From Bradyrhizobium iriomotense (GTDB lineage Bacteria > Pseudomonadota > Alphaproteobacteria > Rhizobiales > Xanthobacteraceae), in NCBI RefSeq assembly GCF_018130765.1, contig NZ_JAFCJZ010000001.1, positions 434,001 through 498,000 of the forward strand: a stretch of DNA of 64,000 bases, given 5' to 3'. How positions within the stretch are numbered: the first letter of the stretch is position 1; each line of letters starts with the position of its first letter. This document shows, piece by piece, positions 24,655 through 33,979 of the stretch. A program made the position numbers and the translations under genes. The notes under the pieces were generated by a model. The model saw nothing but the letters and a program-made list of their open reading frames with translations, searched no databases and had not been told where the DNA came from.

Positions 24655-27600
24655 ATGCGGATTGAGCGGCGCCACACCACTTCGGGACAGTCACCTTACG
24701 CGGGAATCGAATTCCGCCTGACCACGTCGGAGATTCGCAATCCCGACGGCTCGGTCGTGTTCAAGCTGGATAACGTCGAGGTCCCGACCGAGTGGTCGCA
24801 GGTCGCCTCCGACGTTCTCGCCCAAAAGTACTTCCGGAAAGCCGGCGTCGCCGCGCGCCTGAAGAAGGTCGAGGAGGAATCCGTTCCCTCCTTCCTGTGG
24901 CGCTCCGTGCCCGATACCGATGCGCTCGCCGCGCTGCCTGAGAAAGAGCGCTATGTCAGCGAGCTCTCGGCCAAACAGGTGTTCGACCGCCTCGCCGGCT
25001 GCTGGACCTATTGGGGCTGGAAGGGCGGCTACTTCACCAATGACGAAGACGCGAAGGCCTTCTACGACGAGCTCCGCTACATGCTCGCCATGCAGATGGT
25101 CGCGCCGAACTCGCCGCAATGGTTCAACACCGGCCTGCACTGGGCCTATGGCATCGACGGCCCCGGCCAGGGCCATTATTACGTCGACCCCTTCACCGGC
25201 AAGCTGACCAAGTCCAAGTCGGCCTACGAGCATCCGCAGCCGCACGCCTGCTTCATCCAGGGCGTCGGTGACGACCTCGTCAACGAGGGCGGCATCATGG
25301 ACCTCTGGGTCCGCGAGGCGCGCCTGTTCAAATACGGCTCCGGCACCGGCTCCAACTTCTCCCGCCTGCGCGGCGAAGGCGAAAAGCTGTCCGGCGGCGG
25401 CCGCTCGAGCGGCCTGATGAGCTTCCTCAAGATCGGCGACCGCGCCGCCGGCGCGATCAAGTCGGGCGGCACCACGCGCCGCGCGGCCAAGATGGTCGTC
25501 GTCGACGTCGATCACCCCGATATCGAGACCTATATCGACTGGAAGGTGAAGGAGGAGCAGAAGGTCGCCGCCCTCGTCACCGGCTCGAAGATTAACCAGA
25601 AGCACCTCAAGCTGGTGCTGAAGGCCTGCGTGAACTGCGAAGGCTCGGGCGACGATTGCTTCGACCCCGAGAAGAACCCGGCGCTCCGCCGCGAGATCAA
25701 GCTCGCGCGCCGCAGCCTCGTGCCTGACAATTACATCAAGCGCGTCATCCAGTTTGCCAAGCAGGGCTACAAGGACATCCAGTTCGACACCTACGACACC
25801 GACTGGGATTCGGAAGCCTATCTCACGGTCTCGGGCCAGAACTCCAACAACTCGGTCTCGCTGAAGGACGACTTCCTCCGCGCGGTCGAGACCGACGGCG
25901 ACTGGAACCTGAATGCCCGCACCTCCAAGAAGGTGACGAAGACGCTGAAGGCGCGCGACCTCTGGGAGAAGATCGGCTACGCCGCCTGGGCGTCGGCCGA
26001 CCCGGGCCTGCACTTCAACACCACCATGAACGACTGGCACACCTGCAAGGCGTCCGGCGACATCCGCGCGTCCAATCCGTGCTCGGAATACATGTTCCTG
26101 GACGACACCGCGTGTAACCTCGCGTCCGCGAACCTGCTGACCTTCTACAACACGACGACCAAGCAGTTCGACGTCGCCGGCTACGAGCACCTCTGCCAGC
26201 TCTGGACCATCGTGCTCGAAATCTCCGTCATGATGGCGCAGTTCCCCTCCCGCGCGATCGCCGAGCTCTCCTACGAGTTCCGCACGCTCGGCCTCGGCTA
26301 CGCCAACATCGGCGGCCTGCTGATGACCATGGGCCTGTCCTATGACTCCAAGGAAGGCCGTGCGCTCTGCGGCGCGCTGACCGCGGTCATGACCGGCATC
26401 ACCTACAAGACCTCGGCCGAGATCGCTGCCGAGCTCGGCACCTTCCCCGGCTACAAGAAGAACGCCGCGCACATGCTGCGCGTCATCCGCAACCACCGCC
26501 GCGCCGCGCATGGAGAGCCCGGCGGCTACGAGGCGCTCTCCGTCAACCCGGTGCCGCTCGACCACGCCTCCTGCCCGCAGGCCGACATCGTCACCCGTGC
26601 GATGGCGGCCTGGGATGCGGCGCTCGAGCTCGGCGAGAAGCACGGCTATCGCAACGCCCAGACCACGGTGATCGCGCCGACCGGCACGATCGGCCTCGTC
26701 ATGGACTGCGATACGACGGGCATCGAGCCCGACTTCGCCCTGGTGAAGTTCAAGAAGCTGGCCGGCGGCGGCTACTTCAAGATCATCAACCGTGCGGTGC
26801 CGTCCGCGCTGCGCGCGCTCGGCTATCGCGAGAGCGAGATCGCGGAGATCGAGGCCTACGCCGTCGGCCATGGCTCGCTCTCCAACGCGCCCGGCATCAA
26901 CGCCTCGACCCTCAAGGCCAAGGGCTTCACCGATGAAGCCATCGCCAAGGTCGAGAAGGCCCTGCCGACCGCCTTCGACATCAAGTTCGCCTTCAACAAG
27001 TGGACCTTTGGCGAAGATTTCATCCGCGACCAGTTGGGCATCGGCGCTGAAGCCATTGCGGCTCCGGGCTTCGATCTCCTCCAGGCCATCGGCTTCACCA
27101 AGCGCGAGATCGAGGCGGCCAACGTCCACATCTGCGGCGCGATGACGGTGGAAGGTGCCCCGCACCTGAAGGCTGAGCACTATCCGGTGTTCGACTGCGC
27201 CAATCCCTGCGGCAAAATTGGAAAGCGCTACCTGTCGGTCGAGAGCCACATCCGCATGATGGCGGCGGCCCAGCCCTTCATCTCGGGTGCGATCTCCAAG
27301 ACCATCAACATGCCGAACGACGCCACGGTGGAGGACTGCAAGTCCGCCTACATGCTGTCGTGGAAGCTGGCGCTGAAAGCCAACGCGCTCTATCGCGACG
27401 GCTCCAAACTCTCTCAGCCGCTCAACTCGCAGCTCATCAGCGACGATGAGGACGAGGACGATGCGGTCGAGACGCTCTACGAGAAGCCGATGGCGGCGCG
27501 TGCGGCCCAGGTCTCGGAGAAGATCGTCGAGAAGCTGGTCGAGCGCATCATCGTGATGCGCGAGCGCGAGAAGATGCCGGATCGCCGCAAGGGCTACACC

Positions 27601-28425
27601 CAGAAGGCGGTCGTCGGCGGCCACAAGGTGTACTTGCGCACCGGCGAATATGACGACGGCCGTCTCGGCGAGATCTTCATCGACATGCACAAGGAAGGCG
27701 CAGCGCTCCGCTCCTTCATCAACAATTTTGCGATCGCGGTCTCCCTCGGTCTGCAATATGGCGTGCCGCTGGACGAATATGTCGACGCCTTCACCTTCAC
27801 CCGCTTCGAGCCGGCGGGCCCCGTGCAGGGCAACGACAGCATCAAGTACGCGACCTCGATCCTCGACTACGTCTTCCGCGAGCTGGCGGTGAGCTACATG
27901 TCGCGCTTCGACCTCGCCCACGTCGATCCCAACGAGACGGGCTTTGACGCGCTCGGCAAGGGCGTCGAGGAAGGCAAGGAGCCGGACGAGGACGCGGGCC
28001 ACCACGCGACCAGGCTGGTCTCGCGCGGCCTCACCCGCTCGCGGACCGACAACCTGGTCGTGATGCGCGGCGGCTCGACCGCGGTCGCGCAAGGCAACGA
28101 CAGCGCCCCCGCCGGCGGCAACAAGGTCACCGCCCTCGCCTCCCACGGTGCGTCAGCCCGTGTCGGCGATGCCATCGAAGGCGCCGTCGCCCTGAAGCAG
28201 GAAGCGGCCCACGACCTCTCCCCCACGGAGAAGCTCGAGCAGATGCAGTGGAGCAAGGCCGGCACCGCGCAAACCATCGTCCCCACCAAGGCCGAGCGCC
28301 GCGCCGAAGCCAAGGCCAAGGGCTACGAGGGCGAGATGTGCAGCGAGTGCGGCAACTTCACGCTGGTGCGGAATGGGACCTGTATGAAGTGCGATACTTG
28401 CGGCAGCACGACGGGGTGTTCGTGA
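24655..28425 (+). CDS. nrdJ: Adenosylcobalamin-dependent (class II) ribonucleotide reductase
   Basis: NrdJ reduces ribonucleotides to deoxyribonucleotides using adenosylcobalamin and no oxygen. The 1256-residue length is typical of the long rhizobial form. Active-site residues are visible: C199 in PHACFIQG and its partner C487 in [11 protein letters not shown] for the redox pair, and N474/C476/E478 in SNPCSEY for radical chemistry. APTGTIG (674-680) is a family signature. The C-terminus has CSECG and CMKCDTCG cysteine motifs (about 1228-1256) that bind zinc or deliver electrons. ATG 24655 is preceded by GACGGGG. A B12-dependent enzyme implies cobalamin synthesis or uptake elsewhere in the genome. 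No thioredoxin or nrdI/nrdE partner is adjacent. Confidence 0.97.
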   Translation: MRIERRHTTSGQSPYAGIEFRLTTSEIRNPDGSVVFKLDNVEVPTEWSQVASDVLAQKYFRKAGVAARLKKVEEESVPSFLWRSVPDTDALAALPEKERYVSELSAKQVFDRLAGCWTYWGWKGGYFTNDEDAKAFYDELRYMLAMQMVAPNSPQWFNTGLHWAYGIDGPGQGHYYVDPFTGKLTKSKSAYEHPQPHACFIQGVGDDLVNEGGIMDLWVREARLFKYGSGTGSNFSRLRGEGEKLSGGGRSSGLMSFLKIGDRAAGAIKSGGTTRRAAKMVVVDVDHPDIETYIDWKVKEEQKVAALVTGSKINQKHLKLVLKACVNCEGSGDDCFDPEKNPALRREIKLARRSLVPDNYIKRVIQFAKQGYKDIQFDTYDTDWDSEAYLTVSGQNSNNSVSLKDDFLRAVETDGDWNLNARTSKKVTKTLKARDLWEKIGYAAWASADPGLHFNTTMNDWHTCKASGDIRASNPCSEYMFLDDTACNLASANLLTFYNTTTKQFDVAGYEHLCQLWTIVLEISVMMAQFPSRAIAELSYEFRTLGLGYANIGGLLMTMGLSYDSKEGRALCGALTAVMTGITYKTSAEIAAELGTFPGYKKNAAHMLRVIRNHRRAAHGEPGGYEALSVNPVPLDHASCPQADIVTRAMAAWDAALELGEKHGYRNAQTTVIAPTGTIGLVMDCDTTGIEPDFALVKFKKLAGGGYFKIINRAVPSALRALGYRESEIAEIEAYAVGHGSLSNAPGINASTLKAKGFTDEAIAKVEKALPTAFDIKFAFNKWTFGEDFIRDQLGIGAEAIAAPGFDLLQAIGFTKREIEAANVHICGAMTVEGAPHLKAEHYPVFDCANPCGKIGKRYLSVESHIRMMAAAQPFISGAISKTINMPNDATVEDCKSAYMLSWKLALKANALYRDGSKLSQPLNSQLISDDEDEDDAVETLYEKPMAARAAQVSEKIVEKLVERIIVMREREKMPDRRKGYTQKAVVGGHKVYLRTGEYDDGRLGEIFIDMHKEGAALRSFINNFAIAVSLGLQYGVPLDEYVDAFTFTRFEPAGPVQGNDSIKYATSILDYVFRELAVSYMSRFDLAHVDPNETGFDALGKGVEEGKEPDEDAGHHATRLVSRGLTRSRTDNLVVMRGGSTAVAQGNDSAPAGGNKVTALASHGASARVGDAIEGAVALKQEAAHDLSPTEKLEQMQWSKAGTAQTIVPTKAERRAEAKAKGYEGEMCSECGNFTLVRNGTCMKCDTCGSTTGCS

Positions 28426-28475
28426 GGGGGTAGGTCGCAACGATCGTTAGACCCGGGCTGGTTCGGGAATACATA

Positions 28476-28503
28476 AAGGGCGGCCGAGAGGCTGCCCTTT
28501 TTG
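28476..28503 (+). terminator. Terminator after nrdJ
   Basis: A stem of about 10 bp (AAGGGCGGCC with GGCTGCCCTT, one G:U) is followed by a T run. It separates nrdJ from the AAA/TOPRIM cassette. Confidence 0.8.
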
Positions 28504-28637
28504 GTTCACGGGTCCATCCTCGGCCGACCGATTACCACAACCATCAAGTGAAGCAGATAGGCCTCCGTTGGGCGCTTACTTGCAGCCACTTGATAGGGTA
28601 CGATACGCTAGTAATCCAAACTCGCGCTGGAAAGATA

Positions 28638-29813
28638 ATGGCAAAAACTGAGCCGCACACGTTTCGCCTGACCCGGCTTAAGCTGACAAACTGGCGCAAT
28701 TTCCAGTCGGCAGACGTTCTGCTTGCCAAGCGAGCTTTCTTCATCGGCCCCAACGCGTCGGGTAAATCGAATCTGCTCGACGCGATCAGATTCCTCCGAG
28801 ACATTGTGAAACCTATTGCCGGCGGCTTTAGTACCGCGCTCGAAGTACGCGATGGGTTGCGTGCCGTAAGATGCCTTCAGGCTCGTCGCGTGAGTTATGT
28901 TGAAATTGATGTCGATATTGGAAATGACGAACATCCGACTTGCTGGTCATACCGCATCCGCTTCACGCGGTTCGGTCGTGAGCAATTTCCAAGTGTCGAG
29001 GAAGAAGAAATCAAGAAGGACGGAAGGCTGGTACTTGAGCAGAGGAGATCAGGCGACACGCCTGAACCCTTCAGATTCAGTCAATCGCTGATTCAGCAAG
29101 CTACTAACCAAGCGAAATTTCGCGAACTGGTCGAGTTTTTCAGTTCTATTCGTTATCTTCACGTAGTCCCTCAAATCGTAAGAGATCCTCGTAGAGCTCT
29201 TGATCGAACGGAAGATCCCTACGGGGGCGATCTCTTGAAACGGATAAACGAGACAACGCCTCGCACGAGAGAGGCTCGTCTACGTCGCGTTGCTGAGGCT
29301 CTCAAAATTGCTGTGCCTCAATTTGTTGATCTGAAGCTGGACCACGACAAAGAAGGACGACCGCACCTCAAGGCAGGTTTCAAGCATTGGCGCCCCAATC
29401 CGACCTATCAAACGGAAGAAGTGTTCTCTGACGGCACCCTGCGACTGATCGGTTTCCTTTGGTCGCTCGGGGAAAAGGACGGCCCTCTGCTTCTCGAGGA
29501 ACCGGAACTTTCACTACATCCCGATGTGGTGCGACAACTTCCGTCAATGATCGCTCGAATGCAGAGACTCTCTGGAAGACAGGTATGCATGACTACGCAC
29601 TCTGACGCTCTCGTTGGAGCTGATGGCGTCGGACTGCACGAAGTGCATCGGTTGATTCCTGGAGAGAATGGCACAACGATCGAAACCGCCGGAAATAATC
29701 CCCAGATACGTACCTTAGTGGAAAGTGGGCTCTCCGTCGGCGAGGCCGCGATGCCTCTCGCGCGTCCCAAAGGTGTCGAGCAACTGTCATTGTTCGATGC
29801 AGTCGGCTCCTGA
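28638..29813 (+). CDS. AAA-type (SMC/RecF-like, AAA_21) ATPase, putative defence component
   Basis: The 391-residue ATPase has an ABC/SMC-like head. It starts with FRLTRLKLTNWRNF, as in RecF and OLD-type proteins. Walker A GPNASGKS is at 37-44, and a signature-like FSDGTLRLIGF is at about 263-273. Walker B LLLEEPE is at 284-290, with a switch histidine in TTHSD (319-323). The middle (about 95-240) replaces a long coiled coil with a compact helical insert. ATG 28638 has GGAAAG 4 nt upstream; the in-frame GTG 28548 has none. Base and codon use are visibly AT-richer than in the flanking genes, which suggests horizontal transfer. It overlaps the TOPRIM-like gene by 17 bp. Paired ATPase/TOPRIM genes are known from OLD, Gabija and PARIS-type phage defence. 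Confidence 0.88.
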   Translation: MAKTEPHTFRLTRLKLTNWRNFQSADVLLAKRAFFIGPNASGKSNLLDAIRFLRDIVKPIAGGFSTALEVRDGLRAVRCLQARRVSYVEIDVDIGNDEHPTCWSYRIRFTRFGREQFPSVEEEEIKKDGRLVLEQRRSGDTPEPFRFSQSLIQQATNQAKFRELVEFFSSIRYLHVVPQIVRDPRRALDRTEDPYGGDLLKRINETTPRTREARLRRVAEALKIAVPQFVDLKLDHDKEGRPHLKAGFKHWRPNPTYQTEEVFSDGTLRLIGFLWSLGEKDGPLLLEEPELSLHPDVVRQLPSMIARMQRLSGRQVCMTTHSDALVGADGVGLHEVHRLIPGENGTTIETAGNNPQIRTLVESGLSVGEAAMPLARPKGVEQLSLFDAVGS

Positions 29814-30429
29814 AATTCACTATCTCGTAGAAGGCGATACGGACGCGGCGGTCGCTCGCCGGCTTATTCGAGCCTGTGGTGCATTGCCGGGCATGGAACG
29901 CGTAACTCGCGGGAAGGCGAAATTCGCGTCCAATCTCCCAAAATACAACGCTGCGGCAAATCACTATCCTTGGTTAGCGATCCGCGACCTGGATCAGGAC
30001 GCTGATTGTGCGCCTAGCTTGATCCGAACTGTATTGCCAAAAGCAAGCCCACTAATGTGCTTCCGAGTTGCGGTCCGCGAGGCAGAATCTTGGCTGCTCG
30101 GAGACCGTGAGGCTTTAGCCCGCGCGCTCGGGATTTCGACTTCGCGGATTCCTGACCAGCCGGAAGTGTTATCGGACCCGAAACTCACTATCGTAAATTT
30201 AGCTCGACACTCAAACAAGCGCGCTGTCCGCGATGGATTAGTTCCAGCGCAAGGTTCAGGCATTGCGATTGGCCCAGAGTATGCTGCGTGGATCATAGAT
30301 TTCGTCCAAAGCGATTGGGATCCGCATCGCGCCATCGCGAGCAATGGCGTCCCCTCTTTGGAACGAGCATTTCGGGCACTGCAGCGCTTGGCTCAGTCGG
30401 CGACTGAGAAGTTAAGAACCCAACGATAG
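29797..30429 (+). CDS. TOPRIM/DUF4276-like protein, putative defence effector
   Basis: The 210-residue protein begins with HYLVEGDTDAAVARRLI, a TOPRIM-type glutamate motif (E12), and has an acidic DLDQD motif at 64-68. It then has CFRVAVREAESWLLGDREALARALGI (about 88-112), which resembles DUF4276 proteins. TOPRIM folds in OLD-type nucleases and PARIS effectors use such E and DxD residues to bind metal and cut nucleic acid, so nuclease activity is inferred. ATG 29797 overlaps the ATPase gene by 17 bp, showing tight translational coupling. Codon use is AT-richer than in the neighbours, like that of its partner. No third gene clearly belongs to the unit. Confidence 0.82.
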   Translation: MQSAPEIHYLVEGDTDAAVARRLIRACGALPGMERVTRGKAKFASNLPKYNAAANHYPWLAIRDLDQDADCAPSLIRTVLPKASPLMCFRVAVREAESWLLGDREALARALGISTSRIPDQPEVLSDPKLTIVNLARHSNKRAVRDGLVPAQGSGIAIGPEYAAWIIDFVQSDWDPHRAIASNGVPSLERAFRALQRLAQSATEKLRTQR

Positions 30430-30526
30430 GGCCCATCAGATCGGTGGAGCAAAGCGATACTCGTCAAACTCCGTTGGGTCGGGGGGCGCAACAGCTCGCC
30501 CCATTTCACCCACTCCCACAAGACCC

Positions 30527-31321
30527 ATGCCAAGGAAACGCAAGCCCCTCTTACCTCGCCTTCGCAATGTCCAGTGGGGCGCACGGTGGGTGCGCAGGAC
30601 CTTTGCGCGGGCGCCGCGGATAGTCCGGATCGCGGGCGTCATAACGATCCTATTCGCCGCCATCGCGCTTCTGAACCTCCTCTACCACGTCATCCGCAAA
30701 CCCACCGAGCTCTTCGTCCTCGTCGGCAACACCCTCGACAAAGAGCCCGCCGAGACCTGGCGTCACTACGGCCCCCTCTTCCGCACCTATTCCACCACCA
30801 CGATCACCCCCGAATTGCTGGCAGCACTTGCGCAAGTCGAGAGCTCGGGCAATCCGGTGGCGCGCACCTACTGGCGCTGGCGGTGGAGTTTCAATCCGCT
30901 TGCGATCTACCGGCCCGCGTCCAGCGCCGTCGGGCTCTTTCAGATGACCGATCCGGCCTACCGTGACGCCGCGCGGTTCTGTGTCCGCGGCAACGCGGTC
31001 ACGGAGAACGGCTGCGGGTCTTCCTTCCTCTACATCCGCGCGATCCCGAGCCACGCCATCGAGCTGACGTCGGTGTATCTGGACCGCCAGGTGGCCATGG
31101 TTCTCAGCCTCGCGGGCGATGTGAAGGCGAGCCGCGAGCAGAAGCAGGATCTCGCCGCCTTTATCCATCTCTGCGGCGCAGGTCCCGCCACTTCCTATGC
31201 GCGCCGCAAGTTTCAGACGATCGCAGGCGAACGCTGCGGCGATCACCTCGTCGCGGGCTATGTCGGCAGGGTCAACGCGATGAAGCGGCAGTTTCTGCGG
31301 CTTGCGGCAGAGGATCCGTAA
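30527..31321 (+). CDS. Membrane-anchored lytic transglycosylase-like protein
   Basis: The 264-residue protein has a basic N-terminus, one transmembrane helix (about 34-54) and a periplasmic domain of the SLT/lysozyme-like type. The putative catalytic E105 lies in ALAQVESSGNP, followed by SSAVGLFQMTDPAY, which matches the family GLFQ motif. An unusual cysteine-containing segment (RFCVRGNAVTENGCGSSF) follows. It probably cleaves peptidoglycan glycan strands. An imperfect copy of its last 66 bp occurs 4.5 kb downstream at about 35780. A palindromic repeat follows its stop codon directly. Confidence 0.8.
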   Translation: MPRKRKPLLPRLRNVQWGARWVRRTFARAPRIVRIAGVITILFAAIALLNLLYHVIRKPTELFVLVGNTLDKEPAETWRHYGPLFRTYSTTTITPELLAALAQVESSGNPVARTYWRWRWSFNPLAIYRPASSAVGLFQMTDPAYRDAARFCVRGNAVTENGCGSSFLYIRAIPSHAIELTSVYLDRQVAMVLSLAGDVKASREQKQDLAAFIHLCGAGPATSYARRKFQTIAGERCGDHLVAGYVGRVNAMKRQFLRLAAEDP

Positions 31322-31324
31322 ATC

Positions 31325-31462
31325 CGTAGGGTGGGTTAGCTGGCGGTCGCGCGAAGCGCGGTCCGCTGGCCTAACCCACCACCTCTCCGCGCGCCGAGAT
31401 GAAAGAGGTGGGTTACGCCAAGGGACTGCGCTTCGCGCAGTCCGGGGCTAACCCACCCTACG
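31325..31462. repeat. GTAGGGTGGGTTAG palindromic repeat, copy 1 of 5
   Basis: The element starts GTAGGGTGGGTTAG and ends CTAACCCACCCTACGG, with inner TAACCCACC / GGTGGGTTA and GCGCGAAGCGC / GCGCTTCGCGC arms. It lies directly after the transglycosylase-like gene. Confidence 0.85.
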
Positions 31463-31586
31463 GCCCTGCCCATGCCCGGCAAAATCTCACCACATGGCCG
31501 CCACGCAAGCGACAGCCCACAATCGCGATTTCAGCGCAAACGCGACGGAGGCTCGCGGCTTCATCGATATTCAGGAGCCGTTTGCA

Positions 31587-32138
31587 ATGTTGAGTGCGGT
31601 GGAAAACAAACCAACGGGAAAATCCGGCCGGCGCGGGGGCAAAAAGAAGGCCGGACAACGGATCGGGGCCGGCGAGCAACGCGCAAGTGCAGCGCATCAA
31701 TTGCCGGATGCCTCGGCGGAGAACAGGCAAGAGGCCGAGCAAGAGCCGAGCCGACAGATCAGTGCGGAGATACCTTCGGCTGCAGCCTTGCCGGACGAGA
31801 CTTCCGGGATGGAGATCGCCGCAAGCCCGCCCGTCGCACCGGTCGAACCCTTCCAGGCCAGCACGCAGGCGATTGCCGACGCCTATAGCGACTACATCAG
31901 GACGTCGCTTGAGCAAGCCTGGAGCTTTCTGGGAAAGCTCGCGACGGCGCGTTCACCCGTCGAGGCGTTTGAGCTTCAGATGGAGTACGCGAAACAGGCG
32001 TGCGATTCGTTTGTCGCCGAATCCCAGAAGATCACCGAGTTGCATGAACAATTGACCAGACAGAGGGTCATGCATTTTGAGGGGGTCGTGGCCAGGCTCA
32101 CCCAGACGACGCTCGAAATCCGCGCGATACGTCACTAA
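31587..32138 (+). CDS. Phasin family protein
   Basis: The 183-residue protein has a disordered, charged N-terminal part (about 1-85, Lys/Arg/Gln/Ala-rich). An amphipathic helical phasin domain follows at about 88-160, with AIADAYSDYIRTSLEQAWSF and MEYAKQACDSFVAESQKITELHEQL. Phasins coat polyhydroxyalkanoate granules, and rhizobia make several. ATG 31587 is preceded by AGGAG with 10-nt spacing; the upstream ATG 31494 has no ribosome binding site. It is flanked by two copies of the same palindromic repeat. Confidence 0.85.
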   Translation: MLSAVENKPTGKSGRRGGKKKAGQRIGAGEQRASAAHQLPDASAENRQEAEQEPSRQISAEIPSAAALPDETSGMEIAASPPVAPVEPFQASTQAIADAYSDYIRTSLEQAWSFLGKLATARSPVEAFELQMEYAKQACDSFVAESQKITELHEQLTRQRVMHFEGVVARLTQTTLEIRAIRH

Positions 32139-32142
32139 CAAC

Positions 32143-32255
32143 AGCGAAGCGCGGTCCGCTGGTGTAACCCACGACCTCTCCGCGCCGAGATGAAAGTGGT
32201 GGGTTACGTTGCGCGAACTGCGCTTTGCGCAGTCGCGGAGCTAACCCACCCTACG
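32143..32255. repeat. GTAGGGTGGGTTAG palindromic repeat, copy 2 (left end eroded)
   Basis: It contains TAACCCAC, GGTGGGTTACG and the right end CTAACCCACCCTACG. The left arm starts inside the element at GCGAAGCGCGGTCCGCTGG. Confidence 0.8.
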
Positions 32256-32276
32256 CGCTTAACGACCGCCCGGAGT

Positions 32277-32552
32277 TCAGTACCCTGACTTCGAGCCGGT
32301 GGCTGGCTTCGTGCTCATGCCGGTGGTCTGCCCCGGAGCGGAAGTCGACGCGCCGGCGCTCGTCTTCTTCGAGGCCTTCGCGTGGCGCATCGCGTGATGC
32401 TTCTTATGTCCAGGAGCGTAGCTGGAAGCGCCCTTGGAACCCGTCTGCTGCATCTCCTGACCTGGCGTCTTGCTCGATACACCCTGAGCAGACACGGCTG
32501 GCGCTGCAGCCATGACAACGGCAGCAGAGAGCGCGATGATCAGTGCTTTCAT
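32277..32552 (-). CDS. Small secreted protein, Lys/His-rich
   Basis: The 91-residue product has a signal peptide (MKALIIALSAAVVMAAAPAVSA) and a mature part of about 69 residues rich in Ser, Lys, Gly and His, without a recognisable domain. AGGAGG upstream of ATG 32552 is strong. An exact EcfG-type promoter lies 32-56 bp upstream, so the protein is probably made in the general stress response. The function is unknown; the length and composition suit a periplasmic stress protein. Confidence 0.78.
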   Translation of the reverse strand: MKALIIALSAAVVMAAAPAVSAQGVSSKTPGQEMQQTGSKGASSYAPGHKKHHAMRHAKASKKTSAGASTSAPGQTTGMSTKPATGSKSGY

Positions 32553-32583
32553 GTCGTCCTCCTCCCAACAAGCCCCTCAATGG

Positions 32584-32608
32584 AACGAAGTGAACCACCG
32601 CCCGTTCC
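32584..32608 (-). promoter_or_regulatory. EcfG/RpoE2-type promoter of the small secreted protein
   Basis: Read on the minus strand, GGAAC (32608-32604) and CGTT (32587-32584) are 16 nt apart, an exact consensus match. It is followed by a 25-30 nt leader to the start codon at 32552. Confidence 0.7.
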
Positions 32609-32677
32609 TATGAACGCTCATAATGGGTTTGGACTTTCCAGGCTGGGTGCGCGCCTTCGATGACCTGCCGATGCATC

Positions 32678-32830
32678 GTAGGGTGGGTTAGCGCTGTGAT
32701 TGCGCGAAGCGCAATCACTCGGCGTAACCCACCTCTTCTGCTTCCGTGGAGATAGACCATGGTGGGTTACACCGGAGCCTGTCATCGGACCACGCTTTGC
32801 GCGGACCCGGTGGGCTAACCCACCCTGCGG
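32678..32830. repeat. GTAGGGTGGGTTAG palindromic repeat, copy 3
   Basis: It starts GTAGGGTGGGTTAGCG and ends CTAACCCACCCTGCGG, with inner TAACCCACC and GGTGGGTTAC arms. The middle differs from the other copies. Confidence 0.85.
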
Positions 32831-32864
32831 GCTACGGGCGGGGCGTTTGCGGCCCCCGCCTCGG

Positions 32865-33062
32865 CTAGCCGGTTTTCTTGCTCCGCAGCACTTCGTGCGG
32901 GTGGCGGCGATCGCCACGTCGATTCGACTTGCGAACGTAGGTGACGAGCGCCTCGGGGTTCTCGAGCTTGATCTTGAGCGCCGCGACCAACGCGTCCTCG
33001 GCATCGATCGTGAGCGCCTTGGCGCGCGACCCGAGCTTCAACCCGACCGTATACGACGTCAT
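32865..33062 (-). CDS. Small conserved-type hypothetical protein (65 aa)
   Basis: The 65-residue product starts MTSYTVGLKLGSRAKALTI and ends in a basic tail (SNRRGDRRHPHEVLRSKKTG). GGAG lies 6 nt before ATG 33062. It has no signal peptide or membrane helix and matches no family I know. It is the third minus-strand gene of a run with the genes at 33156 and 33471, and could be cotranscribed with them. Confidence 0.6.
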   Translation of the reverse strand: MTSYTVGLKLGSRAKALTIDAEDALVAALKIKLENPEALVTYVRKSNRRGDRRHPHEVLRSKKTG

Positions 33063-33155
33063 GGCCGACTCCACAGATCCAAGCTTCCACCCTACCGCAA
33101 CCGGCGTCCCTCCGAAACGTGTAACCTCCCTGCACGAGGTCGAAAGGGATGCCGA

Positions 33156-33452
33156 TCACGACTGTTCGATCAGGATCGGTGAACCGAGCTCTTCGAAACG
33201 AAACAGCTGAAACACCCGCTGGCCATTGAAGTCGAGCACTCTCAAATCATCGGTCTCGTGCAGGTTGCTTTCAACCGCCTGAAAGTGCCCGCCGTAGCGC
33301 TCCCTGGCGAGCGACAAGGGAACCTCGAATGCAACGAACTTGCCGATACCTTTTTGCCTGAGCACCCCAAGCAACTTCAGGTCGTTCAGGGACTCATGCG
33401 AGGTGAGAACAAGCAGCGGACCGCTCGCCGTAAGCAGCAAAAGCGATTTCAT
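33156..33452 (-). CDS. Hypothetical protein (98 aa)
   Basis: The 98-residue product starts MKSLLLLTASGPLLVLTSHE and is an alpha/beta-like soluble sequence without recognised motifs. The N-terminus is hydrophobic but contains residues unlike a signal peptide. A very strong ribosome binding site (AAAGGAGG, 5 nt spacing) precedes ATG 33452. Only 18 nt separate it from the upstream gene, so the two are probably cotranscribed. The function is unknown. Confidence 0.72.
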   Translation of the reverse strand: MKSLLLLTASGPLLVLTSHESLNDLKLLGVLRQKGIGKFVAFEVPLSLARERYGGHFQAVESNLHETDDLRVLDFNGQRVFQLFRFEELGSPILIEQS

Positions 33453-33470
33453 CGGATCCTCCTTTGCACC

Positions 33471-33758
33471 CTACCTGATCTTCGCCAGGCACTCCTTCAG
33501 ACGCTCCAGCTCCGTACGAACCTGGGCCTCCATGGCGTCTTGCAATGCGAGGATGCCCCTGCTGGACAATTCTGCAGAGGCCTTTCTGTCCAGGTTCTGC
33601 TTCCAGTCCCGGATGCCTTGCTTGGTGGCCCGTTGGGCCTCCGCCGTCGTCTTGGCGTATTCCTTCATGCAGGCGTCGGCCATTGAGCATGTCTGGCACT
33701 CCTGGGCGGCGGCCGGACTTGAAAGAAGCAGGGCGAGTATCGCGGTAGGGACCTTCAT
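33471..33758 (-). CDS. Small secreted cysteine-containing protein
   Basis: The 95-residue product has a signal peptide (MKVPTAILALLLSSPAAAQ) and a helical mature domain of about 75 residues with four cysteines (CQTC near the start, one in DACMKEY, one in LKECLAKIR). These could form disulfides in the periplasm. Spaced hydrophobic residues suggest a helical hairpin or coiled coil. GGGAGGAG precedes ATG 33758. It is the first gene of a probable three-gene minus-strand run. Confidence 0.75.
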   Translation of the reverse strand: MKVPTAILALLLSSPAAAQECQTCSMADACMKEYAKTTAEAQRATKQGIRDWKQNLDRKASAELSSRGILALQDAMEAQVRTELERLKECLAKIR

Positions 33759-33979
33759 TGCGGCTCCTCCCACGATAGCATAGCACGTCGCAGGGATGCC
33801 TGGGGAAGCAGTCCCCGGCTGTTCAGCGCCAGACGATTCAAAGTGATCGCGCGACAGCGCCGTGTCGCGCATCGTGTGCCGCGTCCGCCATAATTTTTCC
33901 TTGGCACACGCGTTGTGTCGGATAGCGGCGAGACCTATCCTTCCCAAGATCGGACTGCCTCCCATTGACGCCCGACCGG

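Noticed and set aside
23913-24694. Long minus-strand frames covering the nrdJ leader
   Set aside because: No ribosome binding site, composition unlike proteins, no recognisable family, and overlap of several frames of equal length.
33901-33918. Sigma54-like TGGCAC-N5-TTGTG site before the gene at 33980
   Set aside because: The essential GC of the -12 element is GT here, and no enhancer-binding protein gene is nearby.
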